Below, in pieces: positions 8,523 through 17,550 of a DNA stretch of 53,955 bases. The stretch spans positions 1-53,955 of the forward strand of contig CAJUSD010000022.1 of assembly GCA_910589145.1 (NCBI GenBank), in the 5' to 3' direction. Origin of the DNA: an uncultured Oscillospiraceae bacterium (GTDB lineage Bacteria > Bacillota > Clostridia > Oscillospirales > Ruminococcaceae). Both the position numbers and the translations under genes were made by a program. Every line of letters begins with the position of its first letter. The stretch's first letter is position 1. The notes under the pieces are model-generated. The model did not search any database and had not been told where the DNA came from. It saw nothing but the letters and a program-made list of their open reading frames with translations.

Positions 8523-8987
8523 ATGTCAATCGAAAAGGTAAAAAATTATTTTGAACAATATGGACTTGCAGGCAAAGTAATGGAATTTGAGGTATCCAGC
8601 GCAACTGTAGAGCTTGCAGCGGAGGCATTGCACACACAGCCCGGACGCATTGCTAAGACACTTTCCTTTCTGATGAAAGACGGAAGCTGTATTCTTGTAG
8701 TAATGGCAGGCGATAAAAAGGTAGATAATTCAAAATTTAAAGCCGCCTTTGGTACAAAAGCCAAAATGCCCTCCCCCGATGAGGTACTGGAAAAAGTTGG
8801 GCACAGTGTAGGCGGCGTATGCCCTTTTGCCATTCCGGATAATGTTAAAGTATATTTGGACGAGTCCCTGAAAGAACACGAAACCGTTTTTCCTGCCTGT
8901 GGAAGTTCTAACAGCGCAATTGAACTCACCTGTAATTCCCTTTACCAGTATGCAAAAGCCGCAGGATGGGTAGATATTGGGAAATAG
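8523..8987 (+). CDS. YbaK/EbsC-family aminoacyl-tRNA deacylase
   Basis: The 154-residue protein is full length for the YbaK/EbsC family. The conserved lysine of the family is present in GRIAKTLSF (about residue 45), followed by the VMAGDKKVD strand, the GGVCPF loop and the terminal strand-helix region (PACGSSNSAIELT). Members hydrolyse mischarged tRNA, classically Cys-tRNAPro, acting in trans. Which substrate this member clears cannot be told from sequence. The start has AAAGGAAG upstream. It converges on the gamma-glutamyltransferase gene with only 7 nt between the stop codons and no terminator visible there. Confidence 0.9.
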   Translation: MSIEKVKNYFEQYGLAGKVMEFEVSSATVELAAEALHTQPGRIAKTLSFLMKDGSCILVVMAGDKKVDNSKFKAAFGTKAKMPSPDEVLEKVGHSVGGVCPFAIPDNVKVYLDESLKEHETVFPACGSSNSAIELTCNSLYQYAKAAGWVDIGK

Positions 8988-8994
8988 CTGAGGC

Positions 8995-10620
8995 TTACCA
9001 AACGGCAACCGTTCCATCGGCTCTTGGTTCGGTTGCTCCCACAAGAACGCCATCGCCGTTCCTCCAAATAATCTGGCCCCTGCCAAAACCGGAAGGGTCT
9101 ACATCGACAACTATCTTATGCCCCATACGCACCAGTTCTTCGGTGACAGCAAAGGGGAAACTTCGTTCTACATGGATTTCCTTGCCGCCAGTCCACTGCC
9201 ATCTTGGAGCGTCTAAAGCCTCCTGGGGGTTCATATGGAAATCCACTGTGTTCATAACAACCTGTAAATGTCCCTGGGGCTGCATAAAACCACCCATAAC
9301 GCCAAAAGGACCTATTGCATTTCCGTCCTTTGTTAAAAAGCCGGGAATAATGGTGTGATATGGTTTTTTACCGGGAGCAAGGCAGTTTTCCATTTCTTCA
9401 TTGAGGGTAAAATTATTCCCTCTGTCGTTAAATGCAATCCCTGTACCTGGCACTACTACGCCGGAACCAAAGCCGCGGTAATTGCTTTGGATAAAGGAAA
9501 CCATATTTCCTTCCTTATCGGCAGAACAAAGATAGACTGTACCGCCACAGCGGGGATCTCCATGTTCTGGAGACAATGCGGAACTTCCGATCAACGCCCG
9601 GCGGCTGGCGGCATACTGTTCAGAAAGAAGCTGTTCAACAGAAACTTTCATAAATCTTGGGTCGGCAATATACCTTTGCCCATCGGAAAAGGCAAGTTTC
9701 ATGGCTTCAATCTGTCTATGGAATGTATCAGTCAAATCCCTGGTAGCAAAATTGTCGTTTTTAAGGATGTTTAACGCCATTAAAGCTACAATTCCATGCC
9801 CGTTGGGAGGAATTTCCCAGACGTTGAAGCCTTTATAGCAAATAGAAATTGGTTCTACCCACTCGGCCTGGTAGTTTTCAAGGTCTTGTTTCCGTATATA
9901 GCCGCCTGTTTGCTGGGAAAATGCGTCAATTTTATCGGCAATATCCCCTCGATAGAAAGATTCGGCGCAGGTAGCAGCGATTTCGCGGAGGGAACGGGCA
10001 TGTTCCAGGGAACGCCAGAGCTCTCCAGGGGCAGGGGTTTTTCCGTTAGGGGCAAAGACCTCGAACCAGTGGGTAAAAATTTCAGGATTCATCTTTCTGG
10101 CCTTTTCAAAACCCTGTTGGGCAGCAGACCAGTTGGATGCCGTTATTGGCGAGACAGGATAGCCTTCTTCTGCATAAACTGCTGCAGGCTCTATTACCTG
10201 CTCGAAAGGAAGCTTGCCAAATCTTTTGGAAAGGGCAGCCCATGCAGATGGAGCGCCGGGAACTGTGACAGGAATCCATCCCTTTTGCGGGACTTCTCCA
10301 AATCCAAGGGACTTTACCTTTTGGGAATTTAACAGCATGGGAGCGGGGCCGCTGCCGTTTAATCCATAAAGTTTGGAATCGCTTTGTATCCAGACCAAGG
10401 CAAAAGCGTCACTACCCAAACCATTGGAAGTTGGCTCTAAAACAGTCATACATGCGGCTGTTGCAATGGCGGCGTCAATGGCATTGCCCCCTTTTTTAAG
10501 GATTTCCAGCCCAGCTTGGGCGGCAAGAGGCTGGGAGGTGCATACCATGCCATTTCTGCCATAAATAACCTTTCTTTGGGATGGATAAGAATATTTCAGC
10601 GGGTCAAACGATAACTGCAC
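8995..10620 (-). CDS. Gamma-glutamyltransferase family protein (YwrD-like)
   Basis: The 541-residue Ntn-hydrolase precursor is of normal length. The nucleophile Thr expected at the autocleavage site is in CGGTVYLCSADKEGN (about T361). The GVMGGFMQPQGHLQV segment, which binds substrate in the small subunit, is also intact. No signal peptide is seen at the N-terminus (MQLSFDPLKYSY), so it appears cytoplasmic, like YwrD, rather than a secreted glutathione hydrolase. The start is GTG, supported by AGGAGGAATTTAT directly before it. It is followed in the same direction by nothing and preceded by the barstar gene 49 nt upstream, so the two may be co-transcribed. Substrate unknown. Confidence 0.88.
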   Translation of the reverse strand: MQLSFDPLKYSYPSQRKVIYGRNGMVCTSQPLAAQAGLEILKKGGNAIDAAIATAACMTVLEPTSNGLGSDAFALVWIQSDSKLYGLNGSGPAPMLLNSQKVKSLGFGEVPQKGWIPVTVPGAPSAWAALSKRFGKLPFEQVIEPAAVYAEEGYPVSPITASNWSAAQQGFEKARKMNPEIFTHWFEVFAPNGKTPAPGELWRSLEHARSLREIAATCAESFYRGDIADKIDAFSQQTGGYIRKQDLENYQAEWVEPISICYKGFNVWEIPPNGHGIVALMALNILKNDNFATRDLTDTFHRQIEAMKLAFSDGQRYIADPRFMKVSVEQLLSEQYAASRRALIGSSALSPEHGDPRCGGTVYLCSADKEGNMVSFIQSNYRGFGSGVVVPGTGIAFNDRGNNFTLNEEMENCLAPGKKPYHTIIPGFLTKDGNAIGPFGVMGGFMQPQGHLQVVMNTVDFHMNPQEALDAPRWQWTGGKEIHVERSFPFAVTEELVRMGHKIVVDVDPSGFGRGQIIWRNGDGVLVGATEPRADGTVAVW

Positions 10621-10669
10621 ATAAATTCCTCCTAGTTGTATGTTTTCATTTTCCTATAAGCAGCAAAAA

Positions 10670-10972
10670 TCAAGGTAAAACGGAAAGGAAATCCTTTAAC
10701 TCCCGGATGTTCTGAAGGGATGGGACTGAAAAGGTTTCGTATGCTTCCAGAAGCGTTGACAGGACTTTATTCAGATAAGGAAGATATGCCGAATTTTTCT
10801 CCGGCAGAAGCACCTCAACACATTCTTCTGTTATGGGAAGTTCTGACAGGCAGTCCCAGAGCGCGTCCAGGTTTGCCCCGTAATAGGGCGGGAAGCTGAA
10901 TGTCTCCGCCAGCAGTTTATGTATTTGTTTCGGGGTTTGTACTGTGCGGAAATCTAATATAACCTGTTTCAA
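10670..10972 (-). CDS. Barstar-family protein
   Basis: The 100-residue protein has the barstar fold signature: an N-terminal strand with ILDF, a helix, then PPYYGANLDALWDCL. This corresponds to the barnase-binding Asn-Leu-Asp-Ala-Leu-Trp-Asp segment. Barstar proteins inhibit barnase-type ribonucleases. No barnase-like gene lies nearby, so this is an orphan immunity-type or housekeeping inhibitor. Translation uses TTG at 10972, strongly supported by AGGAGGG a few bases upstream; no ATG alternative exists at the N-terminus. Confidence 0.85.
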   Translation of the reverse strand: MKQVILDFRTVQTPKQIHKLLAETFSFPPYYGANLDALWDCLSELPITEECVEVLLPEKNSAYLPYLNKVLSTLLEAYETFSVPSLQNIRELKDFLSVLP

Positions 10973-11057
10973 AAAATCCCTCCTGTTAAAAATCTGTTTC
11001 TATTATTTTAACTCCTGAAATGCCAGTATGCAAGAAAAAATTCCACATTATAAACAA

Positions 11058-11096
11058 CAAGGCAGGGAGGAACCTGTTTGCTCCTCCCTGCCTGCT
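11058..11096 (-). terminator. Terminator of the AraC-family regulator gene
   Basis: AGGCAGGGAGGA (11060-11071) pairs perfectly with TCCTCCCTGCCT (11082-11093). On the minus strand it is followed by TTGTTGTTTAT. It separates the regulator from the barstar gene. Confidence 0.75.
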
Positions 11097-11117
11097 CCTG
11101 TTCAGGATGCTGTTTTA

Positions 11118-12065
11118 TTATTTGCTGTCAATTCTTTTAAAGGGGCGCAGCACCTGATAGCCGAGCCCTTCCGGGTAATGGCGCTGGTAGCATTGGCAGT
11201 CTGTATTCCACTGATATTTTTTAGAGGCATCAATGTAACCGGAATTCTTGCCACTCATCCCAAGGGTTTCAATATCATAGTTCCAGGCAAGCCCCTCCAC
11301 GCTTTTCATAACTGTCCCGTTGTCCTTCAGGTAATCAAATGGCGGATGGAAAAAGACCATGTAATAACTTCCGGGAAATTCCCTTATAGAAAACCCTTCC
11401 GGTACTTCCCCGCTGTAATCTGCGGGAACGCCTAACCCGTAGAAGTATTTCCGCTTTCCGTTTTTGAAATGCCACCCAGCAGTATGGCAGCTTACTACCA
11501 AGTCTGATACATTCCTCATGCTCTCTATCATCCCGCTTACTTCGTCGCAGTTGTGATACCTCCAGAAATCGCCGTAACCTGTCGCATTGTCATCCCAAAT
11601 GCCAATATATTTGTGTGCTGGGATGTATTCCACCCGGATTTCAGGCTCCTTTAAACAAAAACGGCTCATAATACGCTCTCCTTTGTCTCTGTAATGTTCA
11701 GGAAACAGGACAACCTGCCTAATCGGCAAAGCGATTGGGCGTGGATTCTTCCGATATGCTGCCGGTGTACATCCGAAAGCACCCATGAAAGCCCTCGTCA
11801 GGGCTTCCTGTGAGGAGTAACCATATTGGAGCGCTATATCCAGGATCCGTTTTCTGGTGTCCCGGATGTCAATCGCCGCCCTGCAAAGCCGCCTGCCTGC
11901 TGTATAGGTTTTCATCGTCATGCCAACGATTTTGTGGAACTGGGCCGAACAATAATAAGGGGAATAGCCGATATGTCCAGACATTCGCAGCAGGGTAGGT
12001 TCTTCTGTCAGATTATCCTCAATCCAGTCAATCATCGCCTGTACCGCTTCATTCCATTCATTCAC
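11118..12065 (-). CDS. AraC-family regulator with GyrI-like effector domain
   Basis: The 315-residue protein has an N-terminal pair of helix-turn-helix motifs (about residues 5-105; ILDIALQYGYSSQEALTRAF is the second recognition unit). The C-terminal half is GyrI-like/SOUL-type (about 150-310) and resembles Rob or BmrR effector domains that bind small hydrophobic ligands. This layout (HTH first) is that of Rob-type multidrug and stress regulators. The start is GTG at 12065 with AAAGGAGG eight bases upstream. It is divergent from lacZ with 287 bp between them. Control of lacZ is possible but unproven, since most AraC sugar regulators place the HTH at the C-terminus. Confidence 0.88.
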   Translation of the reverse strand: MNEWNEAVQAMIDWIEDNLTEEPTLLRMSGHIGYSPYYCSAQFHKIVGMTMKTYTAGRRLCRAAIDIRDTRKRILDIALQYGYSSQEALTRAFMGAFGCTPAAYRKNPRPIALPIRQVVLFPEHYRDKGERIMSRFCLKEPEIRVEYIPAHKYIGIWDDNATGYGDFWRYHNCDEVSGMIESMRNVSDLVVSCHTAGWHFKNGKRKYFYGLGVPADYSGEVPEGFSIREFPGSYYMVFFHPPFDYLKDNGTVMKSVEGLAWNYDIETLGMSGKNSGYIDASKKYQWNTDCQCYQRHYPEGLGYQVLRPFKRIDSK

Positions 12066-12352
12066 ACTGTCCGCCTCCTTTGTGCCATTATTATATCATG
12101 AAAATTTGTTTCTTTTTTGATATAAGTTGTAATTGAAAGTTGTCCCATAGCAGTTAAAAGGTTTAATAACATTCACAAAATGTCAAAATGAGATTTAGAA
12201 AAGTTTTCCACATGGGTTTTCTCAAAAAGGTATAGAACGGTGGAAAAACAGCATGAAAATTCATTGCTTTTATGGATTGCATCCATGTAAAAAATATGAT
12301 TAAATACTATGGAGTAAAAAATTCCAGAGAATGGGAAAGGAGTTGAGAACAG
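12066..12352. other. Divergent intergenic region, AraC regulator / lacZ
   Basis: This AT-rich 287-bp spacer must hold both promoters. A TATAAT for the regulator is readable on the minus strand (forward ATTATA at 12090-12095), but its -35 is poor. For lacZ, AT-rich -10-like sequences lie near 12295-12310, with no clear -35. No convincing operator palindrome was found. Confidence 0.45.
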
Positions 12353-15340
12353 ATGGACTTTCAAGAGGGCTGGTTATCAAACCCCCGAATTTTTGCGGTA
12401 AATCGTCTTCCGGCACATTCGTCCCATGTCTACCAGGGGGCAAATGGGGAACAGTTTACACAGACATTAACGGACGGCTGGAAATTTTTCTATTCAGAAA
12501 CACCGCAGGCAATATTGGAATCCGCTGATAAATGGTTTCAGGAGGGACATGACATTGCCCAGTGGGAGGATATAGAAGTTCCAGGTCATTACGCATTGCA
12601 GACAAAACATGACAGACCAAGATATACAAATGTAATGTATCCTTGGGATGGACTGGAGCCATTAGAACCAGGTCAAATCCCGGAAAAGTGGAATCCGACT
12701 GCCTGTTATATTCGGGACTTTCAAAAGCCGGAGGGCTGGAGCCAAACTCTGATTCGGCTGGATGGGGCAGATTCGGCAGCAGCGCTTTGGTGCAATGGAA
12801 ATTTTGTTGGATACAGTGAGGACAGTTTTACCCCGTCGGAATATGACTTAACCCCTTTTGTTCACGAAGGGCAGAACCGTTTGACTGTTGTCGTGTTTCG
12901 GTTCAGCACGGGGAGTTGGCTGGAGGATCAGGACTTTTGGCGTTTAAGCGGCATCTTTCGTGATGTAACGTTGTTTACACGCCCTAAAACCCATATATTG
13001 GATTACTTTGCCACAGCGCAGCCCAATGAAGATTTTTCTGAGGGGAAACTGGAAGTATCCATGCGTTTAATTGGGGAATTGTTCGGCCGGGTATCTTTGG
13101 AAATGGAGGGAATGGTAGTTGGTGCAACCATTGGCGGGGAATACTTAAACCTTACCCTGGCCCTTCCGAATCCTAAGCTTTGGAGTGCAGAATATCCCAA
13201 TTTATATAATTATACCATCAAGGTATATGATGGTGAAGGAAACCTCCTCGAAGTAATTCCAGGACGGATAGGATTCCGAAAATTTGAGCTGAAGGACGGT
13301 TTAATGAAGCTGAATGGCAAGCGTATTGTATTTAAAGGGGTAAACCGTCACGAATGGAATTGTTTTCGGGGACGTTCTGTTACAAAAGAGGATATGCTTC
13401 GGGATGTAAAGCATATGAAACGCAATAACATTAATGCCGTTCGTACAAGCCATTACCCCAACCATACTTATTTTTATGATCTGTGCGACGAATACGGCCT
13501 GTATGTGATAGATGAAACCAACTTGGAAACCCACGGAAGCTGGAACTGCAGCGGGAGGAACGGAGCTGAAACGGAAAAGACCGGAATCCCTGGCAGCCGT
13601 GAGGAATGGCTGGATGCTGTTCTGGATCGGGCCAACAGCCTGTTTCAACGGGATAAGAATCATCCTTCTGTCATTATTTGGAGCTGTGGAAATGAAAGCT
13701 GGGACGGACGGGATATTTACGATATGGCGCAGTTGTTCCGGGGCTCTGACCAAACCCGCCTGGTTCATTATGAACGGGTAAAATGGGACAGCCCTTTTGC
13801 TGGCTGCACTGATATGGAAAGCCAGATGTATACACCTGTTTGGAAGATTGAGGAGTTTTTAAAGGAACATCGGAACAAGCCGTTTATCTGCTGTGAGTAT
13901 ACCCACGCCATGGGGAATTCCAATGGAGCGATGCACAAATATACTGATTTAGCCAAAAGGGAACCTTTATATCAGGGTGGGTTTATCTGGGATTATATCG
14001 ACCAATCCTTTTCGGTGCCTGATCCGTCGGGATTAGGGGAGCCATATTTAGCCTTTGGCGGCGATTTTGGAGATCGGCCTACTGATTATAATTTTTGCTG
14101 CAATGGGCTCTTGCTTGGAGACCGGCGGGATACTCCCAAGATTCAGGAAGTTAAATTTAATTACCAAAACTTTACTTTAACTCCTGAATTATCCAGTGTC
14201 ACTATCCAAAATGATTCCCTTTTTACGGATGCAGAGGAGTATCAGCTTAATGCCTGGCTGGAACGGGATGGGGAAACGGTTGTTTCCTATTCTACTGTAG
14301 CAAAGGCGGCACCCGGCGAAAAAACAACTGTCCCGCTTCCCTTTGATGGACAGGCGGAACAGCCCGGAGAATATACAGTCAATACTGCCCTTGTTTTGAA
14401 AGAAGATACTATTTGGGCGGATGCAGGGCATGAGGTAGCCTTTGGACAAAAGATCCTTCCTGTTGTGCAGACAGAAAAGGAAGCCTGCATCCTTCCAGTA
14501 AAGCTGATTGACGGCGGATTCTGTTATGGGGCAAAGGGGAATGATTTTTCCCTCCTGTATTCCAAAACATCAGGTTTGATTACTTCTTACCGCTGGAAAG
14601 GGGAAGAACTGTTTTTTTCCCAGCCGCAGTTAAATTTCTGGCGTGCGCCTACGGACAACGATACAGGCTGCAAAATGCCTTTTCACTATGCCGAATGGAA
14701 AACTGCCGGGCTGTATGCCAAACTGAGTTCTGCTTCTGCCAGGCAGGAATCAGATTGTGTTGTGATTGAAGGGGAATATCTTCTTCCATCTGGTGAAACA
14801 ATTGTGGAGAGTTTTTCGATTACAGGGGATGGGAAAGTGGAAGTCTCCCTTCGTTATATGGGTGAAAAGCCTGTTGTTGTACCGGATTTTGGGTTATTGC
14901 TGAAACTGCCTGTTCAGTTTGAAAATGTGGAGTATTTCGGTATGGGGCCGCTGGAAAATTATTGTGACCGCTGCCAGGGGGCAAGGTTGGGGAAATTCCT
15001 TTACCGGTCTGCGGAGAATGTTACAGAATATTCTATCCCCCAGGAGTGCGGAAACCGCACTGGGGTTCGTTGGGCAAAGGTAACAGACGGCATGGGTAGG
15101 GGACTGATGTTTACTGCTCCATCCTCTTTTGACTGCTGCGCTCTGCCGTATACGCCTCATGAAATTGAAAACGCTTATCATTCCTACCAGCTTCCGCCCA
15201 TTTATGAAACAGTTGTTAGGTGTTCTGCCGGACAAATGGGAATCGGCGGAGACGATAGCTGGGGGGCAAAAACCCATGAGGAATATCTGCTTCATTTAGA
15301 AAAAGGAAGCTGCTTTACATTCTCTTTTCAGGGGATTTAA
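12353..15340 (+). CDS. lacZ: Beta-galactosidase (glycoside hydrolase family 2)
   Basis: The 995-residue protein has the full LacZ layout. The sugar-binding domain opens near NRLPAHSSHVY; an Ig-like domain and the TIM barrel follow, and the C-terminal beta-gal small chain contains WRAPTDNDTG. The acid/base glutamate is E448 (IWSCGNES) and the nucleophile is E515 (CCEYTHAMGNSNG). It hydrolyses lactose or other terminal beta-galactosides; with no signal peptide it is cytoplasmic. The ATG at 12353 has AAAGGAG 11 nt upstream. No permease lies beside it, so substrate uptake must be encoded elsewhere. A terminator follows, giving a single-gene unit. Confidence 0.95.
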   Translation: MDFQEGWLSNPRIFAVNRLPAHSSHVYQGANGEQFTQTLTDGWKFFYSETPQAILESADKWFQEGHDIAQWEDIEVPGHYALQTKHDRPRYTNVMYPWDGLEPLEPGQIPEKWNPTACYIRDFQKPEGWSQTLIRLDGADSAAALWCNGNFVGYSEDSFTPSEYDLTPFVHEGQNRLTVVVFRFSTGSWLEDQDFWRLSGIFRDVTLFTRPKTHILDYFATAQPNEDFSEGKLEVSMRLIGELFGRVSLEMEGMVVGATIGGEYLNLTLALPNPKLWSAEYPNLYNYTIKVYDGEGNLLEVIPGRIGFRKFELKDGLMKLNGKRIVFKGVNRHEWNCFRGRSVTKEDMLRDVKHMKRNNINAVRTSHYPNHTYFYDLCDEYGLYVIDETNLETHGSWNCSGRNGAETEKTGIPGSREEWLDAVLDRANSLFQRDKNHPSVIIWSCGNESWDGRDIYDMAQLFRGSDQTRLVHYERVKWDSPFAGCTDMESQMYTPVWKIEEFLKEHRNKPFICCEYTHAMGNSNGAMHKYTDLAKREPLYQGGFIWDYIDQSFSVPDPSGLGEPYLAFGGDFGDRPTDYNFCCNGLLLGDRRDTPKIQEVKFNYQNFTLTPELSSVTIQNDSLFTDAEEYQLNAWLERDGETVVSYSTVAKAAPGEKTTVPLPFDGQAEQPGEYTVNTALVLKEDTIWADAGHEVAFGQKILPVVQTEKEACILPVKLIDGGFCYGAKGNDFSLLYSKTSGLITSYRWKGEELFFSQPQLNFWRAPTDNDTGCKMPFHYAEWKTAGLYAKLSSASARQESDCVVIEGEYLLPSGETIVESFSITGDGKVEVSLRYMGEKPVVVPDFGLLLKLPVQFENVEYFGMGPLENYCDRCQGARLGKFLYRSAENVTEYSIPQECGNRTGVRWAKVTDGMGRGLMFTAPSSFDCCALPYTPHEIENAYHSYQLPPIYETVVRCSAGQMGIGGDDSWGAKTHEEYLLHLEKGSCFTFSFQGI

Positions 15341-15370
15341 ATAGATACAGATATAGAACTGAATCATTTT

Positions 15371-15414
15371 AAATGCAGGAGATGGTTTTGTACACTCCTG
15401 CATTTCCTTTTTTA
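15371..15414 (+). terminator. Terminator after lacZ
   Basis: AAATGCAGGAG (15371-15381) pairs with CTCCTGCATTT (15395-15405), followed by CCTTTTTT. Confidence 0.85.
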
Positions 15415-15500
15415 CAGAAGCGTTTTCAAAAAAATATGCAAAACAGATTGTTTTTTAGCAAAAAATCCAGTAATATAATAGGGTACGCAGGGAAAACAAT

Positions 15501-15802
15501 TTTGTGGAGATTTTGAGGCTGATGTTGAAAAACACCCCACTGGGGTGTTTTTCAGGGAAGGCGGAGAAAAATGCTCTTGCCCAAAGGGATTTCGCGCCTT
15601 GCGGGTTCAGTTCAGCAAAGCTGAACTGGCGGCCGGCGGCTCTGAGCAGCTCCGCTGCTCGACCCTGTACCCCCGCCGCTTTCGGGAAAGCGGCCAAAGC
15701 TTTTGATATGGGTTTGGTTTATGACTGTCTTTGCTTTGTATCCGCGCCAGGGGTTTTCCTGATTCTTTTTTGCAATGATTCTGAAAATTGATTTCCGTGG
15801 AA
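15501..15802 (+). repeat. Dispersed repeat C, copy 1
   Basis: The repeat begins with TTTGTGGAGATTTTGAGGCT and ends with CTGAAAATTGATTTCCGTGG. It contains four hairpins: a CACCCCACTGGGGTG stem, GTTCAGCAAAGCTGAAC, GAGCAGCTCCGCTGCTC and CCGCTTTCGGGAAAGCGG. The same ends and most of the interior recur inverted at 17069-17358, and the right half recurs at 35340-35470. No reading frame in it looks coding. Together with the inverted copy it brackets the amidohydrolase gene. Confidence 0.8.
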
Positions 15803-15856
15803 GGTATAGCACTGTACTTTACAGGCTGAAAATGACAAAATCAGGAGATGATACCG

Positions 15857-17029
15857 ATGATCGCTTTAAAAGGCGGAAAAGTTGTCACTGTCACTAAGGG
15901 CACAATTGAAAACGGGGTAGTCCTGGTGGAAAATGGAAAAATTAAAGCTGTTGGAACAGTTGGAGAGGTATCCATACCAGCGGAAGCTGAAATTGTAGAC
16001 GTTACAGGAAAATGGGTAACACCTGGCCTGATAGACTGCCACACACATATTTCAACCTTCAGCGAACCAACGCCTCGCCCAAACATTGGAGATGGAAATG
16101 AAATTACAAATCCCATTACTGCACAGCTTCGGGCGATTGACTCCATCAATCCACATGATATTGCAATAGCAGCAGCGCGGGAAGCTGGTTTTACAACCTG
16201 CTACACTGGCCCTGGTTCTGCAAATGTCATAGGAGGCACCGGGATCAGCTTTAAATGCAAAAAAGGCGAATCTTTATTTGATATAGTAATTCCAGGTTCT
16301 GCTCAGATGAAAATGGCTTTGGGTGAGAACCCTAAAAACTGCTACGGTGGAAACAAGAAAGCTTTCCCGCAAACCCGTATGGGCGTTGCTGCAATTTTAA
16401 GGGAAACCCTTTATGATGCCAAAGTTTATTCGGACAAGCTGAAAGAGGCGGAAGCCGATCCTTCTAAAGCGCCAAAGCCTGACTTTAAACTCGAAGCCCT
16501 TGTACCTGTTGTCCGCGGAGAAATGCGTGTCCGTATTCACTGCCACAGGGCGGATGATATTACAACCGCTATCCGCATTGCGGAGGAATATCATCTGGAT
16601 TATTCCATTGAGCATTGTACAGAAGGATACAAGATTTTGAAGGTTCTGAAAGAGAAAAATGCCACCTGTGTAATTGGGCCTTTGCTGATGGATCCCGCGA
16701 AAATGGAAATCTGGGGCTGCCGTCAGGATACTCCCGCAGTATTGGAACAGGAAGGAATTAATTTCTGTTTGACACAGGATACATCTTCCGGGACAAGATG
16801 GCTTCCTATCTTTATTGGAATTTGTATGGCGAGAGGCTTGTCAGAGAAAACTGCCTTTGAAGCCGTTACCATTCGCCCTGCCCGTTTGCTGAAGCTGGAT
16901 GATAGAATTGGGTCTTTGGAAGTCGGCAAAGATGCAGATATCGCTGTTTTTGACGGCTCGCCGTTCTCAAACTTTACATTGTGTAAAGCCACAATGATTG
17001 ATGGAAAATTTGAGTATAATACCCTTTGA
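15857..17029 (+). CDS. Amidohydrolase family protein (imidazolonepropionase-like)
   Basis: The 390-residue metal-dependent hydrolase has an N-terminal composite beta-sandwich (GKVVTVTKGTIENG), the metal motif PGLIDCHTHIS and later His-bearing strands (RIHCHRADD, SIEHCTEG). The usual Asp segment appears as TQDTSSGTRW, and it closes with the family ending RIGSLEVGKDADIAVFDG. It probably hydrolyses a cyclic amide or dipeptide-like substrate; this is known of the family and not shown here. ATG at 15857 is chosen because CAGGAG lies 8-10 nt upstream; ATG at 15848 overlaps that site. The gene sits alone between two inverted copies of repeat C. Confidence 0.88.
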   Translation: MIALKGGKVVTVTKGTIENGVVLVENGKIKAVGTVGEVSIPAEAEIVDVTGKWVTPGLIDCHTHISTFSEPTPRPNIGDGNEITNPITAQLRAIDSINPHDIAIAAAREAGFTTCYTGPGSANVIGGTGISFKCKKGESLFDIVIPGSAQMKMALGENPKNCYGGNKKAFPQTRMGVAAILRETLYDAKVYSDKLKEAEADPSKAPKPDFKLEALVPVVRGEMRVRIHCHRADDITTAIRIAEEYHLDYSIEHCTEGYKILKVLKEKNATCVIGPLLMDPAKMEIWGCRQDTPAVLEQEGINFCLTQDTSSGTRWLPIFIGICMARGLSEKTAFEAVTIRPARLLKLDDRIGSLEVGKDADIAVFDGSPFSNFTLCKATMIDGKFEYNTL

Positions 17030-17068
17030 TAATGGCGGCAAAGCTAATCTGTGGGACTAAACCTAAGA

Positions 17069-17358
17069 TGCACAGAAATCAAAATTCAGAATCATTGCAA
17101 AAAAGAATCTGGAAAACCTTCGGCGCGGGCACAAAGCAAAGACAGTCATAAACCAAACCCGTATTAAAGGCTTTGGCCGCTTTCTCGAAAGTGGCAGGTT
17201 TCCAAAGGGCGGTGCCCTTTGGTCGCCAGTTCAGCTTTGCTGAACTGAACCCGAAAGGCGCGAAACTCCCCCTTTCTTTTTTGCGATAGAAAAAGAAAGA
17301 AGAAGCCCCCTTTTTTCTCTGCCTTCCCTGAAAAACAGCCTCAAAATCTCCACAAAGT
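17069..17358 (-). repeat. Dispersed repeat C, copy 2 (inverted)
   Basis: Read on the minus strand, this has the same left end (TTTGTGGAGATTTTGAGGCTG), the same GTTCAGCAAAGCTGAAC hairpin and the same right half as copy 1. Between these conserved blocks it carries different hairpins: an AAAGAAAG-rich stem around 17262-17306 and CCAAAGGG/CCCTTTGG at about 17193-17223. Swapping hairpins while keeping the flanking blocks suggests a structured element. Confidence 0.8.
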
Positions 17359-17360
17359 CT

Positions 17361-17490
17361 AAGATAAGTTCCATCTGGGGCAGATGAAAAAGGTTTCAGG
17401 TCTAAGGGGAATGTGCAGCAAACGGTAAGCTGCTAGGATGGTGTCCCTAAAACACAAAACAATAAAATCAAGAGAAAACTTTTTTATCAA
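17361..17490 (-). repeat. Dispersed repeat R, copy 3 (inverted)
   Basis: On the minus strand it reads TTTTGTGTTTTAGGGACACC, then GAAACCTTTTTCATCTGCCC, the two conserved blocks of family R. It directly abuts inverted repeat C, and the terminator of lgt follows. Confidence 0.7.
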
Positions 17491-17499
17491 ATTTATATG

Positions 17500-17550
17500 A
17501 AATGAAAGGCTGCACACCCAGAAAAATTCTGGAATGTGCAGCCTTTTTTA
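17500..17550. terminator. Bidirectional terminator downstream of lgt
   Basis: GAAAGGCTGCACA (17504-17516) pairs with TGTGCAGCCTTTT (17535-17547), with an inner CCAGAA/TTCTGG stem. A T-run follows on the plus strand, and a weaker one on the minus strand beyond the lgt stop at 17548. Confidence 0.8.

Noticed and set aside
12066..12352. Operator palindrome for the AraC regulator at lacZ
   Set aside because: No repeated or dyad motif convincing enough was found; regulation of lacZ by this protein remains unsupported.
11118..15340. Complete lactose operon
   Set aside because: No permease, transacetylase or LacI-type regulator is adjacent; only lacZ and an AraC/GyrI-type regulator are present.
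15501..15791. Plus-strand frame across repeat C copy 1
   Set aside because: The frame is not kept in copies 2 and 3, and the sequence is dominated by hairpins.
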